NCBI GenBank assembly: GCA_029852735.1
Contig: CM056809.1
Location: forward strand, 24,609,444 to 24,673,443
Reading direction: 5' to 3'
Source: Persea americana
Lineage: Eukaryota; Streptophyta; Magnoliopsida; Laurales; Lauraceae
Length of the DNA stretch: 64,000 nucleotides
Numbering within the stretch: the stretch's first letter is position 1; the number at the start of each line of letters is the position of its first letter. The notes under the pieces were generated by a model. That model saw nothing but the letters and a program-made list of their open reading frames with translations. It did no database searches and was not told the DNA's origin. The position numbers and the translations under genes are program-made. This document shows, in pieces, positions 34,371-45,662 of this stretch.

Positions 34371-34495
34371 ATGATGACAAAGTTGATAGTGTTTTGAGAT
34401 TTTGTTAACTGACCTGTTCTCATGGTACTTGCTTTTAGGAGGACGCTGGGGATGAGATCAAAGAAGCCCCAAAACGTGAAGGAGATGGACAGTAA
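28628..34495 (+). CDS. 14-3-3 protein (non-epsilon, omega-like)
   Basis: Four exons, 28628-29113, 29709-29831, 34194-34310 and 34439-34495, all phase 0, giving 260 residues, the usual 14-3-3 length. 14-3-3 dimers bind phosphoserine/threonine motifs in client proteins in cytosol and nucleus. Visible landmarks are LAEQAERYEEMVEYM (dimer helices), K56, R63, R136 and Y137 (phosphate pocket, in YKN, GARR and YHRYLAEF), RLGLALNFSVFYYEI and LIMQLLRDNLTLWTSD. The four-exon structure, the GNDDHV segment and the short acidic tail EDAGDEIKEA fit the non-epsilon group, nearest to Arabidopsis GRF2 (omega). Intron 2 is 4.36 kb and full of SINE and RTE debris; intron 3 is only 128 bp and contains a (CT)n tract. 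Confidence 0.95.
30140..30235 (+). mobile_element. tRNA-derived SINE-like fragment
   Basis: ATGGTAGCTCAGATGGTAAATGG resembles a tRNA A-box region and GGTATCCAGGTTCTACCCTC a B-box about 45 bases later. It is not a tRNA gene, since the 3' half cannot complete a cloverleaf. Sense to the host gene, in the big 14-3-3 intron. Confidence 0.45.
32080..32215. repeat. GGTCC-word-rich patch, possible hAT-like MITE
   Basis: Dense in CAGGTCC/GGTCCAGG words. The right end CCCTTTACACCTA inverts to TAGGTGTAAAGGG, similar to other TAGGG-type ends here. No target duplication was found and the left end is unclear. Confidence 0.3.
32375..32497 (-). mobile_element. SINE-like fragment, copy 1
   Basis: Minus strand: CCAATCCACTGGTAGCCCAG, GTGGTGAGGCATCTCCC, an A-box-like start shared with the fragment near 33.66 kb. 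The B-box is weak. Same intron of the 14-3-3 gene. Confidence 0.4.
32660..33225 (+). mobile_element. RTE-type non-LTR retrotransposon 3' end, interrupted
   Basis: Conceptual translation reads LAILYEAECWV (32668 on), then WYGHVQ-like sequence near 32870 and, after a break of about 200 bp, VQGRRKRGRSLNTLNEVPKK and WSQYIDEIRFNDDDD. That is the C-terminal tail of plant RTE reverse transcriptases, which typically close with an ATGATG/ACGACG microsatellite as here (33207-33225). Many stops; inactive. Confidence 0.6.
33570..33666 (-). mobile_element. SINE-like fragment, copy 2
   Basis: Minus strand: GCCAATCCCACTGGTAGCTC, CGTGGTGAGGCACCTCCC. The first ~35 bases are nearly the same as the fragment at 32.5 kb, then the two diverge. 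Confidence 0.4.
34324..34367. repeat. (CT)n microsatellite in the 128-bp last 14-3-3 intron
   Basis: About 22 CT units starting 14 bases after the exon-3 boundary, taking up a third of the intron. The run includes the region where a donor-proximal polypyrimidine stretch could compete with the true acceptor at 34437-34438. Confidence 0.9.
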
Positions 34496-36357
34496 TGAAA
34501 TCGCTAATTTGTCACTGGACAAAGGTTTTAAATGTTGAGCTCACCATGCATGTGAGAATGTTCTCACCTGCCATTGTGATCTCTTGGCAGAGAGATCTTA
34601 TTAGGTTTGTTGTACCAAAGATTCATAAAGTACTACTCAGTATACCTACACCATGATGTGTATGGTGTCAACTTGCTTATTTTTAAGCTTATCAATGAAA
34701 GTACTTGACCTAGTGATGGATTGTTATGCTAGTTGAGCCAGATGCCTTTGTTTTAGAATCTTCAATTATCTCTACTGTCATAATTAATGCTTCCAGATCT
34801 GTGTAACTTGGTGGTTTATTTGCATTCATCTTGGAACTCCTTGTTACATACATGTAGAGATTTACTTATGAATTTGTCTCTGCTTTTCATCGTACTCGAT
34901 CCATATTCTGTACATTGAACCGCATATGATCGATACAAACCTTTGCATGCTTGCCAGTATATTGTCATTTGATCCTATTTGACACGGATTCAGCTGTTAT
35001 CAGTATGTTAGATTGAATCATGATACAAAGAATTGGACTTGAAACTGATAAAACTTGGAGGCTGTAAGAGCACTGGCTAGGATTATCCTTAATATTAGAG
35101 GTATGCACTCCAAACCCCTAATCCATGTCATTCCCCTGCCATCCACATGCACTATTACTGTCATGTATTCAGGTGGGAAGATTTGGGCTGTTACGTCGAT
35201 GCTCTTTTCTAGTTAAAAAAATGTAAAAGAATTAGATGGTTACTTTTTTACAGTGGTTTGTGATATGCTAGTATCAGCCTTCCATTGCAACAACAGCCAT
35301 GACCTAGTTGCTGTACCAATGTTGGAGACTTGGGCCATCTGAATAATCAAATGATCATCGCGTTCGAGTGTTTAGCGTTTAGCGGGTTTGTGTGGGTTAA
35401 CCAGGTGCCACCTGGGGAAATAGTTCTGTTGGGTTGGGTCAAAGACCACATGGATACCCACATCATTAAAAAAAATATTCGATAACGATGCTAAACTACT
35501 CTGCCCGATTGGGAGGGACAATGCATTGTTCTTTCTTTTCTTTTTCCTAGCATATACTTCTGCATAATATGTGGTAAAATCTGCTTTCTTTGGCTGGCTC
35601 CAGTTTAAGGAACAAATTGGATGGGCTTGGTGGCAGAGGAATCCTGCAGATTCTCAGAAACAGGGCTCCTTTTGCAATATTTCGAAATTCCTACGTGAAA
35701 AGTAGTTTTTCGGCATGATTTTTCTTTTTCTTTGTAGTGTTGTCTTCTTCCCCCTTTAATAAAATTCCTGTTACATTCTAAAAAAAAATAAAAAAATTCC
35801 TACATGAAAAAGTCCCGGTGATGATATGGTATCTTCACCTGATAATTTGTAAATTTCTAGAAGAACTTGCTGTAATTTGGAAAAAGGAATTTCTTGTTAT
35901 CAAACTAAGTGGACAGATGTTCTAGTCCCCATTTTAATACCCTCAGGAATTCAAATTTCTGTTTCATTAAAGACTTTTTTTCCTCTCAAAATTTTTAACC
36001 AAACTCTCAGGAATCGGTTCCTGTTTTCCTATACCAGAAATTTTTGTCATTGGCATTGCTTTAAAATTTGTAGTACTTTGCTACTCACTTCATCAACAAA
36101 GCTGCAAGGTAAAAAAAAAAAATGATCTTTCAAAAAAAGCTGCAAGGATTCATTTGTTCTAGCACGTCAGTGGCTACTGATATCTGCAGTGAATTTCTTT
36201 GGTGTCTTGTAACGCATGCACAGGTCTTGAGAGGAATATTGTCTTCTGCATTCAACTTGTAACGAATAGATCTACCCCACACCCACACTGGTCATTCCAA
36301 GGAGATCCGTTGCTGATATTCCAAAGGGAGCCCAAGTGATATTCACATAATATGATA
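34496..36357. other. Intergenic, 14-3-3 3' end to MYB pseudogene
   Basis: The first ~200 bases are probably 3' UTR (ATTAGGTTTGTTG and a CAATGAAAG stretch follow). The rest is AT-rich with no recognisable gene, RNA or transposon ends. A ~30-bp near-repeat containing AAAATTCCT occurs near 35680-35700 and 35762-35812. Confidence 0.45.
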
Positions 36358-38081
36358 TCATGAAGTCCAAGTGGGATAGCTGAATTTTGTAGAATCTGTA
36401 CCGTTGAATCCATGGCGATGGTCCATATAGTCTTGGTGACTATTCATCAGTTCAGATGTCCAGTCTGAGGTTAGGGCTTCATTTGGTGGAATGGTTAACG
36501 GTTCATCATAATCATCATCAATCTGGAGGCTCTGTGGAAGAAAATCATCTGATGCTTGTCAATTACAGTCGTAGATTGGTGGCCTGTTATCTTCAGAGCT
36601 GGATGTCTTGGCGTCTTGGATGTCTTCTTTTCCAGCTGATAGACGTGATGATGCCCCACTTGCAGCTTCTGACTCTCTCTGCATCTTCTCCTCTGAATTG
36701 ATTTTAGACAGTCATTAACAACAATAACACAGTAGCAATACGATGTAGAAAACACAACTCAAATGTCAAAACAGTCCTCGAGATTGTCAATAAAGGCCCA
36801 TGGTTTGGTGATCTAGACCGTCTATCCAATGACCCCTACGGTGATCAGTCTCTTTTTTTTGTTGGCACCCCAGTAACTAATAACTATATTGGTTGACAAT
36901 CGTGCGAGTCCTGTTAATTAAATCAGTGTGATAAAATTGTTGGAGCTCGGTATCCTTGTGTTTTCTTTCTTAGATGACTTCTCCAATAGTTCTTGATCTC
37001 GTTATCAGTTCTTCCAGGCAACATGCGGGCGGGCGATCCTAGACCATCTACAAAAAATCTCAATGAGTTCAGTTTCTGAGAAAAGGAAAGAGAGTATAAT
37101 CCTAATCCCTCAAGTCAATTAAGTAGGCCTACAATGGAACCAGCAAGGGAAAAGATGCTAGTAGAAGAAGAAAGAAAGAAAAGGAAGGAAGTTGTACGTA
37201 CTTGTTACCCCAGCGTGCATGTAGTTGAAGTATTGTATCTTCTTCTACTTCAGACAAAGGGCCGTGTTTAAGATCTGGGTGCAAGTAGTTCATCCACCTC
37301 ATCCTGCAGCTTTTCCCACTTCTCTTCAGTCCTGCCACAAAAAACCCCAACCTCCTTATTATCTCTACCTACTATCTGTCCATATAATTTGAAAGCATGA
37401 GCATGGTACTCAATTTACCCTCGTACACTCATGGAGGGTGCTTAGGGGCACTTTTGGTAACTAGCTAGGAATCCATGCATTCGGAGATTCCTTACTACCC
37501 CTGGATCAGGGACTCTTCACTGAGAATTTGAATAGTCGAGGATTTCACATCGAAATCGGTGCATATTGATGTGTTTGATTGAGAAAACTTGATATTGATG
37601 TGTAAATTAGGAGAAATAACTATTTTCCATGGCCCAATAATATTTGATCCGACGCATCAAGGTATGTAAATCAAACATGTCAACTCCTAGATGAATACAA
37701 GTTGGTTCGGATTTAATTCGAGTTTTTTCTAAGCACCTTTTTCTTTTGTAAATTGTAATAAAGATTAGTATTTTATTTTTGGATTCTTCATAATAACATT
37801 TTATTGATAAAATATATTAAAAGCTCACCAATGGGATAAAGTGGGTAAGTGCCATCACTGCAGAAATGGGCTTTTACTTAAAACATTTTTAGCTGAAAAT
37901 GAAGTCACCACCAATACAGGTAGCATGAGTCTGTTTTAGTCTGCATTTCTTCTTTTGTTATCTTACCTGAAGCTCGAGCTATGTAGACCCTTGCCAAACA
38001 TGAATATAGCAGCATGTCTTCATCACGCGTCCAAGACCCTTTGCGAGTTTTTTCATCTTGCAAGTCCATTCCAAACGTCAT
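36358..38081 (-). pseudogene. R2R3-MYB pseudogene (MYB27-like)
   Basis: Exon 1 38081-37967 (115 bp), exon 2 37331-37202 (130 bp, the classic size) and exon 3 from 37047, with GT-AG junctions at the usual MYB positions and phases. R1 starts KGSWTRDED and ends IARASG but lacks about six residues, including the middle tryptophan. R2 reads LKRSGKSCRMRWMNYLHPDL and GPLSEVEEDTILQLHARWGN, close to repressor-type MYB27. In the recognition helix one extra base (about 37026-37033) breaks the frame between WSRIAR and LPGRTDNEIKNYWR. After RKK the frame stops within 15 codons. A codon-like C-terminal segment (from about 36699 to 36358, with SDWTSELMN) is split by TGA at 36559-36561. At least three lesions, so no functional DNA-binding protein is expected. 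Confidence 0.85.
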
Positions 38082-38238
38082 CTTTTTGTACTAAACTTGT
38101 GATTGTACCAACCAGCTTGCTTGGATAGCTTGCATTGGCCCCCTCCTTATATACAATGGAAAAGAAAGGTTGTCTCAAAGAGCATTATTAGATTAGTAAT
38201 TAGTGGCTTTAGTGACTTGTTTTGGTCACGGTCGCGTT

Positions 38239-38394
38239 CAAGGGCGGACCTAAGTGTTAGTATGTGGGTGCCGTCGCACACGCGTGATTTATGAAATGCC
38301 TTTGATAAGACTTTTAAAATACGATCTTATTATTCAATCTCTTCACTTGACCATATATCACACCACCCAAATGAAAATTCCGAATCCGCCATCG
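38239..38394. mobile_element. hAT-like MITE upstream of the MYB pseudogene
   Basis: Flanks GTCGCGTT (38231-38238) and GTCACGTT (38395-38402) match at 7 of 8. Ends CAAGGGCGGACCTAAG and, inverted, CGATGGCGGATTCGGAA share a GGCGGA core. It lies 158 bp before the MYB start codon. Confidence 0.55.
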
Positions 38395-38402
38395 GTCACG
38401 TT

Positions 38403-40055
38403 ATCCAGAAAATATCTTTCATGATCATAACCATTAACCATCCTCACTTCTCTTTTACTTTAAAAACTCTGTTTCAGACCAAACTCTATCACTCCCTTTC
38501 TTCTCAAATTCTCCAATTTCCACCACTAGCTCTTGGATTTTATAGAAAGGTACTCCCATAACCTTTTTATTCTTTTATTTTCTTTTAAAATTTTATGAGT
38601 TTTCTTAATTCATGAATATTTAAATTGCAATAATGCCCTGCTCAACACGGGTTATTATGCTAGTTTTTCTTATATTAGAATGATCAGTTGATCTGCCCTA
38701 CATTTTATTCGCCCCTTTTCATGGCTCCAATTCTTTCATTTGGTAGCTGATGGACCATTTTTTTCAATGGTCATGTTATCGGGTACTTAGTGATGACCTT
38801 CCAATGCCCCCCTTTTGATCTCTCATGGATGTGTAGTTCATCCTAGACTGCATTATCAGGCTGAAATAAAAGTGGAGGGTCACATCAAACTAACAGTATC
38901 TATGAAAACTTGTTAAGGCTGGAGCCCTTTGGATCCAAAACTGGTGCACCCTGTATTTTCCTCGCAAAGTTCAGGACCATTCTTTCAGTAGAGCGTTGTA
39001 TTTGATTCTAACAAAAAGCGTATAACAAAGTTACCACACAATGAAAATGTCCATTAAAAAAGTAAATTCTTATTATCTTCTAAGCAATCAAGTTTAGGCC
39101 AGTCAATGGATGATTAAGATTGATGAATGAATTTCTTTTATAAGCTATACAAACAATCAATGGATGATTAAGATTGATGAATGAATTTCTTTTATAAGCT
39201 ATACAAACAATGGTTTTAATTGTCCCTCAGCTGTACGCATGTATCCCAGATTCCCAGTTGGTAAAGGAAGTGATTTCAAATTATATACCAGATGTAGGGT
39301 AAAAACAATGCCTTTTTTTTTTTTTTTTTATGTTAGATGGGCGAGTGCTATAAATTTGTGAGACAATCCCAAGGCAGCTATGTGAGATGAGACAATCTGC
39401 AGGTATCAAGTTTCTTAAAAAGAAAAAGAGAGGGGCTTAAGTTATGTGTATCAATGGGCTTTTCAATATTTATTGATTCACACCTATAAGATTTTTTGAA
39501 GGGCCAATACACGTCCATTACTGATTTGTGGCCTGTGGCCATCATCCAAATTCTACAGGATTGATGGGATATTTGCATGTTGGGGCCCCACAAGACCCTC
39601 GTCCTCGTGGACAACACTCACTCGTGGGACCTCCATTTATTGGGTCACATGTATCCACTCTCATAAGGATTGGGGTAGGTCGTTTGTTTCTTACTTGGAA
39701 GGGCTTTGCCCCCTTTGATTAGATGTTGTACTTCCTTTTATGTCATTGTTTCATCTGTTTAAGATTGTCTTCTCTGTATTTCAAAAATCAAAAGGGAGTA
39801 GAACTGAAAGGCAAGGGATAGGGATAGAGTTTTAATTTGAAATGCAGGAACATCCAAACGTCACCCATTTCAATATTTAGAATATCCCCCTCATGTTGTT
39901 TATTGTTTTAAGTGCTTTGAATGAGGGGAACATGTAATCTTCTATCCTATCTTTGATCTTTGAATTCCAAACATTAATTAATTCGATTCAAGGTTTGCTT
40001 GTTCAAGATATTATATTAAGCGTGTGCATCCTTGCAATGGGTAGGCTAGAAAAGT
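38403..40055. other. Intergenic, no gene seen
   Basis: AT-rich DNA with a T20 run near 39311-39330 and a perfect tandem duplication at 39103-39210. Frames at 39378-39617 (-) and 39528-39722 (+) have no recognisable domain. Confidence 0.5.
39103..39210. repeat. Perfect 2 x 54-bp tandem duplication
   Basis: TCAATGGATGATTAAGATTG starts both copies (39103-39156 and 39157-39210) and I see no difference between them, so this duplication is recent. Confidence 0.9.
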
Positions 40056-41022
40056 ATGCTAGGCATGGTTTAAAATCTCGGTTTCGGTCGCGGTCTCGGT
40101 CGGGCCGAAAAACTGATATGATATCGGTATCGGTCGTGGATATCGGTTCGTCGCGGTCGTCGCGGTATGAATTTTTTTTTTAATCCAAAAAAATTCCCAA
40201 AAATATCCAAAAAATCCAGAATATTAGAAAATGCTGGAAAACAATATTTTTTTCCATTAATAACAACAATAAATCAAAATCTTGGTCACCTTAAGTTATG
40301 AGTCCTGTCTATATTACAGTTCGTTGTCTTTTCCAGTATTTCATATAATACAACCATTATTGATGCTCATGATCAATTTATTGGTGTAAAATATAAGAAA
40401 ATAAAAATAACATATCAATCATCATTTAATACTAACTCAATCAACAAATAAATTAAGAAATTCAAGACCAAGTAACAACAATTATTTTTAGAAAAATTAA
40501 GATTTAATAAAATCATTTTCAAAATACTAAATATATAGATCTAGCATAAAAGTATATAAATCAATCATTTATAAACCACACAATGATCATGAATCATTAA
40601 AACAACATATTTATGATGAAATCCCCAAAAAATGATATATTATAATTTAAATATTGAAAAATCCGAAAATAAAATAATTAAAATAAAAATATAAAAATCA
40701 TGTGTATGAGTAGATCTAGCATGAAAGTATGTAGATCTAACTTTTAAGTGGAGAACACAACCAAAGTGACAAACCAAATGATCATTTCTATGCTTCATCT
40801 AAAAATAAAAAACAAAAAACACATAATAAAATGGTATAAATTGATTTTCTCTTACCTTGAGGCTTGAATAATATTTTATTTAAGAAATAAATGTGGGATT
40901 TGAAAAGATGCAAGATAGAGAGTAGTTGCAGCCCCTAAGGAGTAAGAAGATGAGAGGAGAGAAGAAGAAGAGGAAGATTGAGAATTTTTTAACAAAAAGT
41001 ATGGTTTTTTGCATTATATATC

Positions 41023-41057
41023 ATCTCGGCCGATATTTTGAAAATATCGGCCGAGAT
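41023..41057. other. Perfect 17-bp inverted repeat
   Basis: ATCTCGGCCGATATTTT, one G, then its exact inverse. It lies in the right subterminal region of the hAT-like element and could be a transposase binding site or hairpin. Confidence 0.85.
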
Positions 41058-41100
41058 ATCGGTTCTGCTGATATTTTCAAAATATCGGCCGATATTTTGG

Positions 41101-41148
41101 CGATATTTTGCCTGCGATACCGAAACCGGTATCGCAGGCAAAATATCG
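41101..41148. other. Perfect 22-bp stem with AAAC loop
   Basis: Left arm 41101-41122, loop 41123-41126, right arm 41127-41148, with no mismatch; the arms carry CGATATTTTGCCTGCG. It sits 50 bp inside the right end of the hAT-like element. Confidence 0.9.
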
Positions 41149-42746
41149 ACTCGGAACCGGCCGATACTGGTTCATATCGGCCGATATTTTATACTATGAT
41201 GCTAGGATAAAATATACCTCCAGAGAAATCTATTTTCTCTTTGTTGGATTTCTTTTAGAAGAAAAATGTAATTCAAAAAAGGCTTCTCATAGGAAAAGAA
41301 AAAATACCTTTTTTCTTTTTTCTCTAGTTACAATCATTTCTTTTATTATTTAATATTGACATTTGGCAATTTAATCATTGTTTTTGTATTTAAACAAAAG
41401 TTCAAAATGGTTTTCTAAAACATGTTGTCTCTATTTTAATCCAACACAATTGAAAAACAACAATAGAGAAAAGTTTCGAATCTCCATTCGAGGATTTTCC
41501 ATGTCTAATTTCTCCTTCTCACATGTCGTTTTCTCTTAATCCAAACAAGATATGGCTGCCCAACTAAATGTGGCAAAAAATTCTTAAAAGAAACCTCTTT
41601 ACACATATTTAGGGACGAAAATTGATATCTGGTCATTCAAATATTTCGACTTGTAAAAAATGGGATTTTAAATTTGTTTTAGGTTCCTATTCATAAACGT
41701 GTCGCCGGAATCCAATTAAGGTTCCAATTGCTAAATGGGTCTAGTTCCGAATGGATAAATGTTCAAACCTATGGGCCTAGAATCCAGACCGTTTCACCAT
41801 TATATTTTAAAGGTAGGGTTTTTGTTTCTCCTTTCCCAGTTTGATAGTTTATTTTCTCCTCTTCAATAGTTAATTTGACAGGCCCTTTCTGGTGATTGGC
41901 AATTGGACTAAAAATGCCAATGGCCCTCCTCTCTCTATTTTTGGATTCTATGGAATTTGGAACTAAACAAAACATTGCACTATGATCCTTGGAAACTAAT
42001 AGCTAAACTTATTATGCTATAATAAGACAAAAAGTTAAACTTATTATGTTATAAGAAGACAAAAAGTTAAGCACCCCTTGTGGCTTATGTTTTGAGTCAA
42101 ATTTTTTTTGGAAATAACTTCTACAGTGATATTTTATTTATAGAAAATCAAAACGATTTCAGTTTCCATTATTTGGTGTAGCAAAGACTTTTTCAGCAGG
42201 GTCATTGCTTTGGTGCATTGGTAATAGTCCATCCGTGATGATGTAGGTTCATGGAAAATTATCAAAAGTTAGGTCCGTCTCTTTAAAGATTTTTTCAACA
42301 ATGACATACGTTTTTACCTCATCTCCAATGTTGAAGAAAAAGGGCTTTTACCTCTAGGCCTGAATCTAGTTTCTGCAGAAACTATGAAAAATGTTTTCAT
42401 TGCAAAAAAATAAAAAACAGTAGAAAATATAACAGATCAGAAATTTACTTTTTCTTGAAAACCATTTTTATTTTCCATGAAAATTGCTCAGCAAAAATAT
42501 ACCCTTAAGGCCCACAGCCGTGATCTCTCCTAAAAAATCACAACTCTCACATTGAAAGAAAGGTGGGCCTTTTCATCCATTTTCAATGCCCTTTCCTAAC
42601 TCCATAGAAAAGAGGGTTGTTCCTTTTTCATTTTGTTAATCAATATCTTTCCTTATGCCTTTCTTTTGTAAAACTATAGAAGTTGACCCATTAGATTGTA
42701 TGTACAAGTGAGATCTTGGGCTTAGAGAACCAAACGATGATGAAAT

Positions 42747-42824
42747 GGGCCATACTGTCAATGGCCCATACATATAAGATCTTTTGGGCCATACCGTCGA
42801 TGGCCCATACATATAAGATCTTTC
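42747..42824. repeat. 2 x 39-bp tandem duplication
   Basis: Both copies carry GGCCCATACATATAAGATCT; they differ at about three positions. GGCCCA is also the core of the plant site-II promoter element, but nothing downstream looks like a gene. Confidence 0.85.
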
Positions 42825-44233
42825 CTCAACTAGTGGAAAAAGGTTTAAAAATATATTCCATTTTCAATTTTCAAAAAGAAAAAGAAAGGCCAAACATCAA
42901 TTGGTTTCTTCAAACATTAATTGGTTTATTTGTTTTAGGATCTATCTAAGAGAATTCTTTGAATGGACCTTCTGTACAAGGGCCCACTATTTCAACAATC
43001 TCACTTAAATGGGCCCACTTCCAACGAACTAAGAAAAGGACAAGGTTGTATGTTATCTCTCCTACAATTTTGAAACACTGTGCAGACACCACTTTGCTCA
43101 ATCAAAGTTGTATGTTATGACTTTGGGAGGTGTAAGGGGGTTGGATTAAATAACAGTAGTTAAAAAAAAAAAAAAAAAAATTCCTCCATGAATAGCCCCA
43201 TTACACATGAGAGATCCTCCAAAATTCTCCCTTCAACCAATGTTCTTGTGTGACTACATTAATTAAATCGTTCAGATGAACAAAAAGATGAGATGCCCTT
43301 GTACAATTTGTGTGGGTTTATTAAAAAAATGAGGTCCTATCCTTCATGCTTCTACAATAATTACAATCAACAAACTCAAATGAAGCAAATTACGACAGAA
43401 ATGGATCCACAAACAGACGGTGATCATGCATAGTTTATGAATTTCTTCATGTTATTTTTTAACAATCACAAATCCTTTATATGAAAAGGCCAGATGGGGA
43501 TATTAATATTAGAGATTGTCGTAATACCATATGAGTGCTTGGAAGATTTGTTAGGTTATTATGAGTTGTTAGTAGATTATCCTTATTATAAATGTAGATC
43601 CTTTCATTTAATGGAACTTATGGTGAGTTTATTGAAATGAAGTGATTTATTTTAAATTTCTTTAGGTTATATTAAATTGCAAACATTTGTAAAAGTTTTA
43701 GAATAAGATACATCCCAATTCCCAAATGACTGGTAAAATATTGTACCGCACACCATTATATTTCAGCTCATGAATTTGTTCCTGACACATTGGTTATTCC
43801 CGAGCTATTTATATATCTTAAAGATAAGATAAACTAGCTTGAGGAGAATGATTTATTCACACTATGAAAGTCTCAACCTAAAAAAATAAATGAATTCAAG
43901 GGACCATTATTGTTATCAGTTATACAAGACTGAAGCTGGAAGGTTATTTTCCCTGAAACCCACCTGCTTATGTTCATTTCCCTCTCATTGCAAATAGTCT
44001 TCCCTGCTTCCACAATTGAAGTAGCCTATGATTACATTCAACAGCTTATTTTCAGGGAACCAGAAAGATTACCAAAGAGATATAAATCTGTTTTTATTGA
44101 AACTCACAAAGAACAGTTGTTTCCAGATGAGTGTTTCAAGCTTATAAATGATACATTCTGGCAACAGTAACTTTTCCTGATATGAGTTTCATACAATCAA
44201 ATGAACCCTGAATAATGACAATTATTAGGATAG

Positions 44234-44295
44234 AAACAATCACTTGAGAAGTAGATAGGCTGAAAAACAATCACTTGAGAGGTAGATAGGCTGAA
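44234..44295. repeat. 2 x 31-bp tandem duplication
   Basis: AAACAATCACTTGAGA starts both copies and GTAGATAGGCTGAA ends both, with one difference between them. Confidence 0.9.
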
Positions 44296-45662
44296 AATCA
44301 TTAGAGTTTTGGCCTATCAAGAAGAATGTACTGCTCCAAATGGAGAAACAAAAGAGCAAATTGTGAGAGAAGAAATGAAAACAGCCATTTTATTTATTTA
44401 TCTATTTTCTAAGTTGGCCTTCTGACCAAGATTGATACTATCAACTTGAAGACTCAGGAGTGATACAGAGGTGCCAGCACCACTCAACCATGCACATTAG
44501 CAAAAATAGCCATTTGTGGATGGAATATCCTCATGAGAAGAAAACCAGCAGCATTTGTACACTGGGAAACTACTCAGATCTCTCAACTGGCAGGAGGACG
44601 TGGAGAAGGGAATTCAAGAACCTGCTTTTGTTCACAGCTAAAGACTCTAAAGCACCAGTCATGCTCCTTTGAGCACTGAGGGTTACCCCTTTTCAGGCTT
44701 CCTTCTGCTTTGGATGAGAGAGCGGATGCAACATTTCTTAGGTTAGAATCACCAGAAGAGCTGGTTATTCCTACATTAAGTAGCAGAAGAATCTTCTAGG
44801 TTCGAACTTCCCACCATTTTGAAACTAAAACGTTGAGAATAGACCTTGTCACTGTTGAGATAATTTCTATGACTATAGAATAGCTTTTCAATACCAACCG
44901 TTTGTTGACTATTCTTTTTTTTGTTCTCACCAGTTATTGACTGGAGTTATAGGTGTAGGAGTTTCTGTAAACTGGCATCCAATGCAGCATTTTTGTTGAT
45001 GCCCAAAAATAGGTTTTTAAGTTATCCCATGTCAGGAGTCCTTTGTAAATGGGAGTAAAGTAGCAATTGGCCGAGACCATCCAATCAGTAGGAAAAGAGT
45101 GTTGCTGATTTGCAGTTTACAACCATCTTGGACTGAGAAAAGCTTCAGAGCAGCAGTTGGCAAATCTGGATTTAAAAAGGTTATAAACATCTTATACTGG
45201 TATTTTTGAGCAAACAGGCCAGTAATGAGTTGGTTTATCAATCAACGGATGTAGATGTATCAACACATGTGCCAATCTTATAAGCTCTATGAGAACCATA
45301 TACCCAAATACGACAGTGGACCAGATCCAGAATCCCAAGCAAAAGGGAACCCTTACTTCCAACTAGAATGTCCAATCCCCTTTCTTTCTTTCCTTTTTTT
45401 TTTTTTTTTTTTGAAGAATTAAATAAATTTCAGCAGGTAGATTCAATTCATTTTGACCCAATGCAGTGAATATTTTGATGAAAGCAAAAAAAAAAAGTAA
45501 GGGAAGAAGGAACTGAAGAACCAATGTGCTAACTTTGTCAATGCATCACTGCTATTTGAAAGAGCAAATCATACAAAAACAAACAAGAATGAAAAACCAC
45601 GATTAAATTACAGGATACAAGTCCTTTTAATACATAAAGCTCCGTAGCCCACCTGCATCCAG

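Larger units (their letters stand above)
40064..41198. mobile_element. hAT-like nonautonomous element (1135 bp), TATCGGCC-rich ends
   Basis: Perfect 8-bp target duplication ATGCTAGG at 40056-40063 and 41199-41206. Ends CATGGTTTAAAATCTCGG and, inverted, CATAGTATAAAATATCGG match at 14 of 18. The left ~110 bp is made of CGGTTTCGG/CGGTCGCGG words. The right ~170 bp is made of ATATCGGCCG words that fold into strong hairpins. About 0.8 kb in the middle is very AT-rich and has no transposase or captured gene. Confidence 0.85.
41207..45662. other. Intergenic, no gene seen
   Basis: 4.4 kb of AT-rich DNA. It contains two small tandem duplications (42747-42824 and 44234-44295) and A/T homopolymers near 43164-43181 and 45397-45413. 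The open frame at 43970-44170 has ordinary-looking composition but matches no family I know and has no start context or splice partners. No other structure seen. Confidence 0.5.

Noticed and set aside
43970..44170. 66-codon frame with protein-like composition
   Set aside because: No family match that I know, no splice partners, no promoter, and it stands alone in AT-rich DNA.
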